The translations under genes and the position numbers were made by a program. A stretch of DNA of 64,000 nt from Sphingomonas sp. (GTDB lineage: Bacteria; Pseudomonadota; Alphaproteobacteria; Sphingomonadales; Sphingomonadaceae), in NCBI GenBank assembly GCA_017418975.1, contig JAFOMG010000012.1, positions 204,747-268,746 of the forward strand, in the 5' to 3' direction. The notes under the pieces were generated by a model. That model was not told where the DNA came from and made no database searches. It saw only the letters and a program-made list of their open reading frames with translations. The stretch's first letter is position 1. The number at the start of each line of letters is the position of its first letter. Below are positions 8,590 to 17,824 of this stretch, piece by piece.

Positions 8590-9033
8590 GGCTAGGTGAT
8601 TCCCCTCCCTTCGGGGAGGGGGATTCCTCCAGGGGTAGGCGCCGAGCGCGCGCCGGAAGTTTCCGAAATTTACATTATGGGGCCCGATTCTTCCCCGGCG
8701 CGCAGCGATCGGATGCCTGCCAGCGCCACTGCGCAGGAAGATTGCGCGGCGCGATCCTATTTTTCCAACAGACTCAAGGCCCTGATAGAGGTTTCGCATA
8801 GCCGTTCGAGGCAAGCGGGCGAAGTCCTGCATCACGATGGGCCAGGCTGTATCGGCCTTCAGGCGCTTCGGCCCGCCCCTGCCGTCATCCTGGCCGTTGC
8901 CAGGCTCCACGGTACCTCCCGGTGCCTCCGGCACAAGGCCGGGTGACGGGGTGGAAAGGGCCAGCACGGCTCCCTCCAAATATCGATCTGTCCCAGGCCA
9001 TTCCCCTCCCGTCACGGAAAGGCAGGTGCACCG
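8590..9033. other. 444-bp region without a gene
   Basis: Apart from the GC-rich stem-loop at its left end and a small CCTGGC/GCCAGG inverted repeat near 8890-8905, I see no gene here. Short open frames exist but lack coding character and ribosome sites. Confidence 0.5.
8602..8621 (+). terminator. GC-rich stem-loop after the acyl-AMP ligase gene
   Basis: CCCCTCCC, three bases, GGGGAGGG, 13 bases after the stop codon at 8589. There is no T tract. The same stem occurs after the carotenoid oxygenase gene at 11023-11043, so this may be a dispersed palindromic repeat that also acts as an mRNA 3' end. Confidence 0.5.
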
Positions 9034-9603
9034 TCACCACCGCCCGCCGACCACCCGATCGATGAGCGCATCGTCCGCCGGGATCTGCCGGTCGAGCATC
9101 AGCATCGCCAGGCCGTGCGCGCAGGACCAGGCGTGGATGGCGACCATATCGGCGTCACCGCCATGCTCGGCCGCCGCGGCACGGGCATTTTCCTTCAGGA
9201 ACGCCATCGCGCCATCCTCATGCTCCAGCGCCGAGGGATCGGCATCGGGATTGGCGAAGATCAGCCGGAACAGCGCCGGATTGGCCAGCGCGAACCGGAC
9301 ATAGGCGGCACCCGTCGCCGCGAAACCCGCCTTGCCGCCGCCCGCGCGATCCGCCGCCTCGTGCTGCGCCTCCGACAGGCGCCGCAGCCCCTCGCTCGCC
9401 AGCGCGATCATCAGCGCCTTCTTGTCGGGGAAATGCCGGTAGAGCGCCGTCGCGCTCACGCCAACCGTCCGGGCGATCTCGCGCAGGCCCAGATCGTCGG
9501 CGGCGCGTGTCTCGAGCAGTTTCAGCCCGGCCTCCAGCGCCGCCGCGCGCAGATCGCCATGATGATAGGCCTTGCCGCTCTCAGATGTTGACACTGTTAC
9601 CAT
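9034..9603 (-). CDS. TetR-family repressor
   Basis: A 189-residue TetR regulator. The N-terminal helix-turn-helix is typical: YHHGDLRAAALEAGLKLL, then LGLREIARTVGVSATALYRHF with PDKKAL. The C-terminal ligand domain (AALAN-like PALFRLIFANP, HAWSCAHGLAMLML) is of the TetR_C/WHG type. It is divergent from the carotenoid oxygenase with only 44 bp between starts, and a large inverted repeat (9586-9630) spans that gap and the first codons of this gene. It therefore probably represses the oxygenase and itself. A GTG at codon 4 is an alternative start. Confidence 0.88.
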   Translation of the reverse strand: MVTVSTSESGKAYHHGDLRAAALEAGLKLLETRAADDLGLREIARTVGVSATALYRHFPDKKALMIALASEGLRRLSEAQHEAADRAGGGKAGFAATGAAYVRFALANPALFRLIFANPDADPSALEHEDGAMAFLKENARAAAAEHGGDADMVAIHAWSCAHGLAMLMLDRQIPADDALIDRVVGGRW

Positions 9604-9630
9604 TTGCTCGCTATGTGAACAGCGTCAACA
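9586..9630. promoter_or_regulatory. TetR operator and divergent promoter region
   Basis: TGTTGACACTGTT at 9586-9598 is mirrored by AACAGCGTCAACA at 9618-9630, 12 of 13 positions matching as an inverted repeat. The left arm contains TTGACA (9588-9593), which stands 17 bases from CTATGT (9611-9616): a credible -35/-10 pair for the carotenoid oxygenase gene. Repressor bound here would cover both promoters. Confidence 0.7.
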
Positions 9631-9647
9631 TAGCCCCGGAGACGACA

Positions 9648-11012
9648 ATGGCAAGCGCGATCGAACTGGACCAAGCGACCGATCACCCCTTCCTCACCGG
9701 CATCCACGCGCCGATGCGCGCGGAACTGACTCTTACCGAGCTTCCCGTCACCGGCACGATCCCGCCGGCGCTGAACGGCCAGTACATGCGCATCGGCCCC
9801 AATCCGGTGAACCCGGACCCCAAGGGCTATCACTGGTTCGTCGGCGACGGCATGGTCCATGGCCTGGCGATCCGGGACGGCAAGGCGCAATGGTATCGCA
9901 ACCGCTGGATCCGCTCGACTCCAGCCGCGGCGGCGCTGGGCGAATCCCCTGCCCCCGGGCCGCGCCACGGCCGCTTCGACACGGTGAACACCAATGTCGT
10001 CGAGATCGCCGGCGAGATCCTGGCGCTGGTCGAGGCCGGCAGCACGCCGGTCACCCTGTCGCGCGACATGGAGCGCCAGGCCTATGGCGACTTCGGCGGC
10101 ACGCTGGCGGGCACCTTCACCGCCCATCCGCACCATGATCCGCTGACCGGCGAACAGCATGCGATCACCTATGCCGCGATGGTGCCCGACACCGTGCACC
10201 ATGTCGTGATCTCGGCCGAGGGCAAGGTGGTGCGCGAGGAGCCGATCGCAGTCGAGCACGGCCCCTCGATCCACGACTGCGCCTTCACCGCCCGCTATGC
10301 GGTGGTGATGGACCTGCCGGTGACCTTCTCGCTGGCGGAAGCGATGCAGGGGACCCGCTTCCCCTATCGCTGGAACCCCGAGCATCGCGCCCGGATCGGC
10401 CTGCTCGCCCGCGACGGGCGGGGCGACGAGACGATCTGGATCGAGATCGATCCCTGCTACATCTTCCATGTCGCCAACGCTTATGACCTGCCCGACGGCC
10501 GGGTGGTGCTCGACGCGGTGACCTATGACAGCATGTTCGCCGGTGCGCCGGGCGGCCCCGACCAGAGCCCGCGCGGGCTCGAGCGGTTCGTGCTCGATCC
10601 GGCGACGCGCACCGCCGAGCGGCGCATCCTCGATTCCGCGCCGCAGGAATTCCCCCGCCCCGACGAGCGGCGCTTCGGCCAGCCCTATCGCTATGCCTAT
10701 ACGATGGCGCTGCCCGGGAACGGCTTCGCGATCGCCGGGACCCGGCTCTACAAGCATGACCTGGAGGCCGGCACACGCCAGATCCACGATTTCGGCCCGG
10801 GCCGGCATCCGGGCGAGTTCGTCTTCGTCCCCGCCGCGCCCGATTCGGCCGAGGACGCGGGCTGGCTGATCGGCCTGGTGGTCGACCTGCCGCGCGAGAC
10901 GACCGAGCTGGTGATCCTCGACGCGCGCGACTTCGCGGGCGCGCCGGTGGCGAGCATCCACCTGCCGCACCGGGTGCCGCCGGGCTTCCATGGGAACTGG
11001 ATCGCGGGGTGA
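9648..11012 (+). CDS. Carotenoid oxygenase (RPE65/CCD family)
   Basis: Non-haem iron dioxygenase of 454 residues that cleaves a double bond of carotenoids or stilbene-like substrates. The four iron-ligand histidines of the family can be placed in TAHPHHDP, SIHDCAFT, IFHVANAYD and the C-terminal GFHGNW. ALNGQYMRIGPNP near residue 40 is the usual N-terminal signature. The ATG at 9648 follows the TetR operator region directly. There are no crt genes nearby, so the substrate is open; the divergent TetR suggests induction by a ligand, possibly the substrate or product. Confidence 0.92.
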   Translation: MASAIELDQATDHPFLTGIHAPMRAELTLTELPVTGTIPPALNGQYMRIGPNPVNPDPKGYHWFVGDGMVHGLAIRDGKAQWYRNRWIRSTPAAAALGESPAPGPRHGRFDTVNTNVVEIAGEILALVEAGSTPVTLSRDMERQAYGDFGGTLAGTFTAHPHHDPLTGEQHAITYAAMVPDTVHHVVISAEGKVVREEPIAVEHGPSIHDCAFTARYAVVMDLPVTFSLAEAMQGTRFPYRWNPEHRARIGLLARDGRGDETIWIEIDPCYIFHVANAYDLPDGRVVLDAVTYDSMFAGAPGGPDQSPRGLERFVLDPATRTAERRILDSAPQEFPRPDERRFGQPYRYAYTMALPGNGFAIAGTRLYKHDLEAGTRQIHDFGPGRHPGEFVFVPAAPDSAEDAGWLIGLVVDLPRETTELVILDARDFAGAPVASIHLPHRVPPGFHGNWIAG

Positions 11013-11022
11013 GGAACGCGCG

Positions 11023-11043
11023 CCCCTCCCTGCAAGGGAGGGG
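11023..11043 (+). repeat. GC-rich stem-loop repeat after the carotenoid oxygenase gene
   Basis: A perfect nine-base stem, CCCCTCCCT against AGGGAGGGG, with a three-base loop. It lies 10 bases after the stop codon, with no T run. It is nearly the same sequence as the stem-loop at 8602-8621, consistent with a repeated intergenic palindrome used as an mRNA 3' end. Confidence 0.5.
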
Positions 11044-11118
11044 AGTCCGAGGAAAAATCCGCACATCCCGCTTCCCAGCCTAACCACTCGCTAACCAGCG
11101 CCGGGCTACACCCTCCGG

Positions 11119-13482
11119 GTGAACAGCCAGACGACCTCGCAATTCGCCCGGCCGCGCATCGATGCGCGTGCGCTTTTGGGCCTGTACGACCCGGCGGACA
11201 CCACCGACTGGGGGCCGATCCGCGCCGCCCAGCTGCATGCCGGCAGCCAGCTGGCGCTGTTCATGCTCGCCGCCAATGTGATCGGCGCCTCGCTCGTCAC
11301 GATCCTCCTCGCCCCGCTGGTCCCGCTCTGGCAGCTGGCGAGCTGGGGAGCGATCGTCGCCGCCGCGGGCACCGCGGTTGCCTTCCGCCGCCTCGCCAGG
11401 CGCCACCGCACCGCCGTCACCGCCACGCTGGGCGATGTGCGCGACACCGTGCTCGACGGGGTGGCGCTGGGCGCGGCCTGGTCGATCCCGCCCCTTGCCT
11501 TCGGCCATCTGGTGGATGCCAGCGCCGCGCTCGGCCTGTGGATCGTCGTCTCGCTGCTGATGACCGCCAGTGCCGTCGCCATGGCCGCGCTGCCGCTCGC
11601 CACCATCACCTTCGTCGCGATCGTCGGCACCGCGCTGGTGGTGACGCTGTCGCTGATCGCCTCGCCGATGCTCGCCGCCGCTTCCGCGCTGTTCACCGTG
11701 CTGCTCGTCATGGCCACCTTTGCGCGCGGCAAGGCGCTCGTCGTGATCCGCGCCGGCGAGATGGCGATCGCCGAGCGCGACGAGACGCTGAGCCTGCTCC
11801 TGCGCGAGAACGAGCGCGAGGGCGAGGCCGACTGGCTGTGGGAGATCGACGCGCAGCGCCGCGTCGCGCGCGCCAATCCGCGCTTCTCCAAGTCGCTGGG
11901 CGTCGATCCCAAGGCGATCAACGGCATGCCCTTCCTCCAGGTGCTCGCCGGGCCGACCTGGGAGGACGGCAATTTCGCCGCCGGCCTGCGCGACCTCGCC
12001 GAGAAGCTGAAGACGCGCGATCCCTTTCACGACCTGCTGCTGCCGGTCTTCGTCAATGGCGAGGAGCGCTGGTGGGAAATGTCCGCCAGCCCGCGCTACG
12101 ACGAGGGCGGCACCTTTATCGGCTTCCGCGGCGTCGGCTCGGACGTGACCGAGGCGCGCGCCTCGGCCGACCAGATCAGCAAGATGGCGCGGTTCGACAC
12201 GCTCACCGGCCTGCCCAACCGGCTGCTGCTCAACGAGACGCTGGCCCGCGCGATGGCCGAGGCGGAGAAATGGGGCTCGCGCTGCGCCTTCATGATGATC
12301 GACCTCGATCGCTTCAAGGCAGTGAACGACACGCTGGGCCACCCGGTGGGCGACCGGCTGCTGATGCGCGTCTCCGAGCGGCTCAAGCAGCTGATGAGCG
12401 AGAACGAGATGGTCGGGCGGCTCGGCGGCGACGAGTTCGCCGTGGTGGTGCGCGACGCGACCGACACGGCGGGCATCGAGCGGCTGGCCCAGGCCATCAT
12501 CGACACGGTCTCGCGCCCCTATGAGATCGACCAGAACACGCTGTTCATCGGCGCCTCGGTCGGCCTTGCCGTGGGGCCGCGCGACGGGCGCACCGCCGAG
12601 ATGCTGATCCGCTCGGCGGACCTGGCGCTCTATCGCTCCAAGGACACCGGCGGCGGCGCCTTCCATTGCTACGAGCCGCAGCTGCACATGGCCGCCGAGG
12701 AGCGGCGCGTGCTCGAGATCGCGCTGCGCAGCGCGGTCGAGAATGGCGAGATGCACCTCAACTACCAGCCCGTGGTGCTGGCGGACACCGGCTCGCTGGC
12801 CGGCTTCGAGGCGCTGCTGCGCTGGACCCACCCGGAATTCGGCGTGGTCTCGCCCGCCAAGTTCGTGCCGCTGGCCGAGGACGCCCGGCTGATCCCGGCG
12901 ATCGGCGAATGGGTGCTGCGCACTGCCTGCAAGGAAGCCGCGCGCTGGGATTCGGAAGTGCGCGTGGCAGTGAATGTCAGCCCCGAGCAGCTCCATTCGC
13001 CGAGCTTCGCCACCATGGTGGCGCAGGCCCTGGCCCAGTCCGGCCTGCCCCCCGAGCGGCTCGAGCTGGAAGTGACCGAGAGCGTGTTCATGCGCGAGGG
13101 GACCCAGGCGATCCATGTGCTCGAGCGCGTGCTCGAGCTGGGCGTGCGCCTGAGCCTCGACGATTTCGGCACGGGCTATTCCTCGCTCGGCTATCTGGCC
13201 CATACCCGGTTCAGCTCGATCAAGATCGACCGCAGCTTCGTCCAGGGCGCTTCCAAGGGCACCAAGGAAGCGATCGCGATCATCCGCGCGGTGGTGGCGC
13301 TGGCCGACAGCCTGGGCATGGCGACAACGGCGGAAGGCGTGGAGACCGAGGAGGAGCATCACATGGTGCAGCAGCTTGGCTGCACCAAGGTGCAGGGCTA
13401 TTATTTCGGCCGCCCGCTCCCCGTGCAGGAAGCGCGGGCGCTCGCCACGCGCCCGCCAGGCGGCGCCAGCGCCGCCGCCTGA
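11119..13482 (+). CDS. Membrane PAS-GGDEF-EAL cyclic-di-GMP protein
   Basis: A 787-residue dual-domain c-di-GMP enzyme. Five or so hydrophobic segments between about residues 45 and 210 form an N-terminal membrane sensor. A PAS domain follows (DWLWEIDAQRRVARANPRF to FRGVGSDVTEARA). The GGDEF domain has an intact GGDEF motif at residues 436-440. The EAL domain begins with FEALLRW (Glu564), and DDFGTGYSSLGYL is intact as well. Both cyclase and phosphodiesterase activity are therefore possible. The start is a GTG. The gene ends 9 bp from the convergent peptidase gene. Confidence 0.93.
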   Translation: MNSQTTSQFARPRIDARALLGLYDPADTTDWGPIRAAQLHAGSQLALFMLAANVIGASLVTILLAPLVPLWQLASWGAIVAAAGTAVAFRRLARRHRTAVTATLGDVRDTVLDGVALGAAWSIPPLAFGHLVDASAALGLWIVVSLLMTASAVAMAALPLATITFVAIVGTALVVTLSLIASPMLAAASALFTVLLVMATFARGKALVVIRAGEMAIAERDETLSLLLRENEREGEADWLWEIDAQRRVARANPRFSKSLGVDPKAINGMPFLQVLAGPTWEDGNFAAGLRDLAEKLKTRDPFHDLLLPVFVNGEERWWEMSASPRYDEGGTFIGFRGVGSDVTEARASADQISKMARFDTLTGLPNRLLLNETLARAMAEAEKWGSRCAFMMIDLDRFKAVNDTLGHPVGDRLLMRVSERLKQLMSENEMVGRLGGDEFAVVVRDATDTAGIERLAQAIIDTVSRPYEIDQNTLFIGASVGLAVGPRDGRTAEMLIRSADLALYRSKDTGGGAFHCYEPQLHMAAEERRVLEIALRSAVENGEMHLNYQPVVLADTGSLAGFEALLRWTHPEFGVVSPAKFVPLAEDARLIPAIGEWVLRTACKEAARWDSEVRVAVNVSPEQLHSPSFATMVAQALAQSGLPPERLELEVTESVFMREGTQAIHVLERVLELGVRLSLDDFGTGYSSLGYLAHTRFSSIKIDRSFVQGASKGTKEAIAIIRAVVALADSLGMATTAEGVETEEEHHMVQQLGCTKVQGYYFGRPLPVQEARALATRPPGGASAAA

Positions 13483-13491
13483 CCCCGACAA

Positions 13492-15102
13492 TCACTTCGC
13501 CGGCCCGCTCCGCCGCGGCTCGGTCGGAAACGGGCGCCGCGGGAAGGGCTTGTCCGCATTCGCCGCATTCCACAGGAAGCTCGCCAGGATGATCGAGGCC
13601 TGGCGCATGTCGTCGGCGTCGAGATGGTCGAACGTGTCCATCGACGTATGGTGCATGCGACCATAATCGTTCCAGTCCTGGATGAACTGGAAGCCCGGCA
13701 CGCCGACCATCTGCATATATTCATTGTCCGGCCCGGTATTGTCCGACGCGGCGACCGTGGTGGCCCCCATCGACGCGAAGGGCGCGAGCCATGCCTGGAA
13801 GATCGGCACGGCCGCCAGGTTGCGATAGGCATAGACGCCACGGATCTTGCCCGAGCCGTTGTCGAGATTGAAATAGACCGACATCTCGCCCCAGGTCGGC
13901 CGCTTCACGATCGGCCAGCTCATCGAGCGGAGCCAGAAGCGCCCGCCCGCGCCCACCCTGGGCTCGGCCGGCGGCACCCGCTCGGCCAGGCGCTGCTCGA
14001 CAAAGGCCGAGCTGCCGATCATCCCCTGTTCCTCGGCACCCCATAGCGCGAAGCGGATGGCACGGCGCGGGCGCGGCATTTTCGAGAGGATGCGCGCCGC
14101 TTCCATCACCATCGCCACGCCCGCGCCATTGTCCGCCGCGCCGTCCGCCGCCGCCGCGCTGTCGATATGCGCGCCGGCCATCACATAGGCGGCCTTCGGG
14201 TCGCTGCCGGGGATCTCGGCGAAGATGTTGTAGGCCTGCGGATCGCTGTCGTCATAATGGACCACGCTCTCGATCGCGAGCGTCGGCTCACGCCCGGCAT
14301 CGGCGAGGCGGACGAGGCGTCGATAATCCTCTGCGGCGATCTCGACCGCGGGCAGCGGCGCCTCGTCGCCCGGCGCGAAGCGATGGCCGTCGCCCATCAC
14401 CAGCTTGCCGTCCCGATTGGCGATCCGCGCATAGGCGAGCGCGCCCTCGGCCTTCAGGAACTCCTCCATCTGCCGCGGGAAGAAATAGGACTTCTCCAGC
14501 CGGGCCAGGCCATCGGACGTGAATTTGGGCGGCTCATAGACGGCCAGCCTGGCGAACTCCTCGGCAGTGACGGGCGACGCGGCCGGCGGAGTCCGCGCCT
14601 CGTCGGGGCTCGAGACCAGGACGATCCTGCCGGCCAGCTTGCCCTTCCACCGCGCGAAATCGGCCCGGCTCGTCATCGGCGCGAAGACGATCGGAGCGGT
14701 GATCACGCCGTTCGTCCCCGGCGTCCAGCTGATCGGGATGGCGGTGAGCGCGAGCGGCCGGGGCGCGATCATCCGCACGCTGGCGCGCTCCATCCACCAG
14801 CCGCGCCCGAAGGGGAAGCCTTCCTTGTGGACATTGGCGAGGCCCCAGCCGCGGAACTTCTCCTGCGTCCAGGCCTCGGCCTTGCGCGCGCCAGGCGAAT
14901 TGGTGAGCCGGCTGCCGATCTCGTCGCTCAGATAGCGCGCGATCTCCATCACCTCGCCCCGCCGCTGGCCCTCGTCGACGATGCGGTCGGTCATCTCGAG
15001 GTCCACGGCCTGCCCCCGGACCATGAGCGGCGAGACGCCGAGCGCCAGCGCGGCCAGGGCAGCGCCGCCGCGCAGAAGGATGCGGTGCGATTGGTTCTTC
15101 AT
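13492..15102 (-). CDS. Exported M28-family metallopeptidase
   Basis: A 536-residue secreted zinc peptidase. MKNQSHRILLRGGAALAALA is a signal peptide. Zinc-site residues of family M28 are visible: AGAHIDS (His312, Asp314), GAADN (Asp324), the EE pair in LWGAEEQG (357-358) and the C-terminal HHTSMDTFDHLD. A PA-like insert lies between residues 110 and 280. An ATG at 15114 overlaps the stop of the TonB receptor; I prefer 15102, preceded by GGTGAG. It is the last gene of a sigma-FecR-receptor-peptidase unit, suggesting that peptides or amino acids are the receptor's substrate. Confidence 0.87.
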   Translation of the reverse strand: MKNQSHRILLRGGAALAALALGVSPLMVRGQAVDLEMTDRIVDEGQRRGEVMEIARYLSDEIGSRLTNSPGARKAEAWTQEKFRGWGLANVHKEGFPFGRGWWMERASVRMIAPRPLALTAIPISWTPGTNGVITAPIVFAPMTSRADFARWKGKLAGRIVLVSSPDEARTPPAASPVTAEEFARLAVYEPPKFTSDGLARLEKSYFFPRQMEEFLKAEGALAYARIANRDGKLVMGDGHRFAPGDEAPLPAVEIAAEDYRRLVRLADAGREPTLAIESVVHYDDSDPQAYNIFAEIPGSDPKAAYVMAGAHIDSAAAADGAADNGAGVAMVMEAARILSKMPRPRRAIRFALWGAEEQGMIGSSAFVEQRLAERVPPAEPRVGAGGRFWLRSMSWPIVKRPTWGEMSVYFNLDNGSGKIRGVYAYRNLAAVPIFQAWLAPFASMGATTVAASDNTGPDNEYMQMVGVPGFQFIQDWNDYGRMHHTSMDTFDHLDADDMRQASIILASFLWNAANADKPFPRRPFPTEPRRSGPAK

Positions 15103-15107
15103 GTCGC

Positions 15108-17693
15108 TCACCATGCCTTGCGCAGCGAGACGCTGACGAAGCGGCCCAGCGGCGAATAGTTGGTCGAATCATAGTTGACGGTGGTCTCGTCGAACGACGC
15201 GAGATAGGGCGGCCGCGCGTCGGTGAGATTGTTCACGTACAGCCCGATCTCGAAGCCCCTCAGCGGGCCATGCGCCGCCGGCGCCTTCCACATCAGCGAC
15301 AGGTCGAGCGTGGTCATGTCGCCTCGCTGCACCGGCGGCGCGACGTTCAGATCGGTGATGGGCCCCGTATAGTTGGCGAACAGCGCCGCCGTGAATCCGC
15401 CGAAATGCCCGGTCGCGCCGCCGCGCCCGCGAAAGCGGGGCGGATTGAAATTGACCCCGGCGAGCTGGGTGAGCAGCGCGCTCGCGGTGTTTCGCTGATT
15501 GCTGCGCAACCAGCTCGCCTGGCCCGAAAGCGTCACGTCGCCGCTCGAGACCGGAATCCGATAGCTGCCGACCAGATCCACGCCCCTGATCCGCTGGCGC
15601 GCGGCGTTGACGAGCTGGTTGCGGATGATCGCCACCACCTTGGCCGGATCATAGGGCGTGCCGGTGTAGTTGCCGAGGCCCCTGCTGTCGCGGGCGATCA
15701 GCGCGGCCTGCTGGGCCGGGGTCGGAGCATAGTCGATGAACTCCTGCAGCGCGGGATTGTCCAGCACCTTGAGCGTGGCGTTGCTGACCGGCTGGATCAC
15801 CCGATCGGTATAGTCGATGTCGAAATAGGTGGCCGACAGCTTCAGGCCCGGCACCGCCCGGGGATGCAGGTCGAGCGTCGTCGACAGGGTTCGCGCGCGC
15901 TCCGGCTTCAGGTCGCGATTGCCGCCCGACGTGAACAGGACGGTCGATCCGGCGGGATAATTGCCCCCATAATAGAATGCGGGCTGGAGCCCGACCCGGA
16001 ACAGCTGGAACTCGTTGCGCAGCGTCGGCGCCTTGAACGAGCGCCCCCAGGACAGCTTGAGATCGAAATCCGGCGCCGGCGCATAGACCAGGCCGAGCTT
16101 GGGCGTGGTGACGCCGCCGAAGCGATCATATTCCTCATGGCGCAGCGCCGCCGAGATGGTCAGCTGGTGCAGGAAGGGCGAAGCGTTGGCGGCGGAGACC
16201 AGCGGCACGGAAAGCTCGCCGAAACCATAATAATTGCCGCGCCCGTCGCCGGTGGGCACGGCGGAGGTGGCGGAATAGACCTTGAGATGGTTGAAGCGAT
16301 ACCCCGCCCCCACCGCCAGCCGCACATCGCCGCCGGAAATGGCGAACAGCTTGCCGTCCGCGTCCAGCTCGCCGCCATAGGCGTAGTTGTCATAGATGCT
16401 GCTGCCGCCGTCATTATAGCCGGTGACCTTGTCGATATAATCGTCGAAACGGCGGGTCTTGTTGGCGCCGTAGGACGCGCTCAGCGACGCCTTCCAATCG
16501 CCCGGCAGGCGCCATGTCAGCGTCGGCGAGATCGCGTAATTCTCGTTGCTGAAGCGAGTCGTCGCGGCGAAGGCGACGGTCGAATATTCGGCGCCGTCGC
16601 TGTGGCGCCAGCTGTACAGGCCGTCGATACTGAAGGTCAGGCGATCGGTAAGGTCCTGGTGCGCGGTGACGAGGCCGCTGAAATGCTTGTGCGCATCGAG
16701 CAGCGTGTTGGGGCCGATGACGTAGCGGGTATAGTCGCGCTGATCCGATCGCACCGCGTTCTGCCGGTCATATTGCAGGGCGACCAGCGCGCCGCCGCCG
16801 CTCCAGCGGCCACCGCCGACCACGCCATATTCCTGCAGGAACCCGCCGCCGTCGGTAGCGGTGCCGAAACGCAGCGAGGTGCTCACACCCTCGAAGTCGC
16901 GCCGCAGGATGATGTTGGCGACGCCGCCGACAGCATCCGACCCATAGAGCGCGGAGGCGCCATCGGGCATGATCTGGAGCTCCGCCACCGCATCGAGCGG
17001 AATCGCCGAGACGTCGACCGCCTGCGCGGTGCCGTCATAGGGAAGCCGCCGGCCGTTCAGCAGGGTGAGCGTCGCGTCCGGGCCGAGGCCGCGCAGGTTC
17101 AGCGCGGAGGAGCCGGACGCATTGGTGTTGGCGGCCGTGCCCGCCTGGAACCGCGCGCCCGGATTCTGTCCGCCATTATAGTTGCTGGGGATGTTGCGGA
17201 TCACTTCGCCCAGGTCGCGCTGCCCGGCCTCGCGCATCTGGCGCTGGTCGATCCGGACCACCGGCGAGGCGATGGGGGCCCCGGCGATGTGAGTGCCGGT
17301 GACGACGATCTCCTGCTCGGCCGCGACGGCTTTCTCGAGGTCCGGCTCCCCGTCCTGCGCGACGGTCGTGCCGGCCGTCCCGGCGACGACGACGAACACG
17401 CCGCGCGCGCTGCGCGAGACGCTCAACCCCGATCCGCGGATCAGCGCCGCGATCGCCGCATCGGCGGTATAGGAGCCGTGCAGCGCATTGCTCCGCTTGC
17501 CGCGCACGGCTTCGCCGCGGAACACGATCTGCTCATGAGTCGCTCCCGCGACGGTCTTGAGCGCGGACTCCATGTCCTGTGCGGGAATGTCGAGCCGATA
17601 GCTGGCCTGCATTTGCGCCGATACCGGCGGGAGGCAGCTCGCGACCGCCATCACGGCGGCCCCCATGCGAAGCAGCGCCATCGATCCCCTCAT
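15108..17693 (-). CDS. TonB-dependent receptor with signalling (STN) domain
   Basis: Outer-membrane transporter of 861 residues. After the signal peptide comes an STN domain (YRLDIPAQDMESALKTVAG to SVSRSARGVFVVVAG), which talks to a FecR anti-sigma factor. The TonB box is EQEIVVTGTH, the plug follows (LNLRGLGPDATLTLLNGRR, DGASALYGSDAVGGV), and the barrel ends in an aromatic residue (VSLRKAW). I chose the ATG at 17693, with AGGGGAAC upstream, over a longer frame. The upstream FecR and ECF sigma genes and the downstream peptidase form one transcription unit, with 131 bp between FecR and this gene. Confidence 0.92.
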   Translation of the reverse strand: MRGSMALLRMGAAVMAVASCLPPVSAQMQASYRLDIPAQDMESALKTVAGATHEQIVFRGEAVRGKRSNALHGSYTADAAIAALIRGSGLSVSRSARGVFVVVAGTAGTTVAQDGEPDLEKAVAAEQEIVVTGTHIAGAPIASPVVRIDQRQMREAGQRDLGEVIRNIPSNYNGGQNPGARFQAGTAANTNASGSSALNLRGLGPDATLTLLNGRRLPYDGTAQAVDVSAIPLDAVAELQIMPDGASALYGSDAVGGVANIILRRDFEGVSTSLRFGTATDGGGFLQEYGVVGGGRWSGGGALVALQYDRQNAVRSDQRDYTRYVIGPNTLLDAHKHFSGLVTAHQDLTDRLTFSIDGLYSWRHSDGAEYSTVAFAATTRFSNENYAISPTLTWRLPGDWKASLSASYGANKTRRFDDYIDKVTGYNDGGSSIYDNYAYGGELDADGKLFAISGGDVRLAVGAGYRFNHLKVYSATSAVPTGDGRGNYYGFGELSVPLVSAANASPFLHQLTISAALRHEEYDRFGGVTTPKLGLVYAPAPDFDLKLSWGRSFKAPTLRNEFQLFRVGLQPAFYYGGNYPAGSTVLFTSGGNRDLKPERARTLSTTLDLHPRAVPGLKLSATYFDIDYTDRVIQPVSNATLKVLDNPALQEFIDYAPTPAQQAALIARDSRGLGNYTGTPYDPAKVVAIIRNQLVNAARQRIRGVDLVGSYRIPVSSGDVTLSGQASWLRSNQRNTASALLTQLAGVNFNPPRFRGRGGATGHFGGFTAALFANYTGPITDLNVAPPVQRGDMTTLDLSLMWKAPAAHGPLRGFEIGLYVNNLTDARPPYLASFDETTVNYDSTNYSPLGRFVSVSLRKAW

Positions 17694-17824
17694 CCCTGTT
17701 CCCCTGTATCGCTCCTCGTTCGCCGGGAGCTTCCGGGAAGAAAGACGCACGAGGGGCGATATCGCGAAACGCCCGGGCCGAATGGCGTTTTCCCCTCAGT
17801 CGCCAGAGGAATCGCTGCCCCGAC

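Noticed and set aside
6790-9015. A 741-codon open frame opposite the acyl-AMP ligase gene.
   Set aside because: It is antisense to a full set of adenylation motifs and has no recognisable domains.
11080-13491. An 803-codon open frame opposite the GGDEF-EAL gene.
   Set aside because: Arg/His/Gly/Ala-rich antisense translation; the plus strand has intact catalytic motifs.
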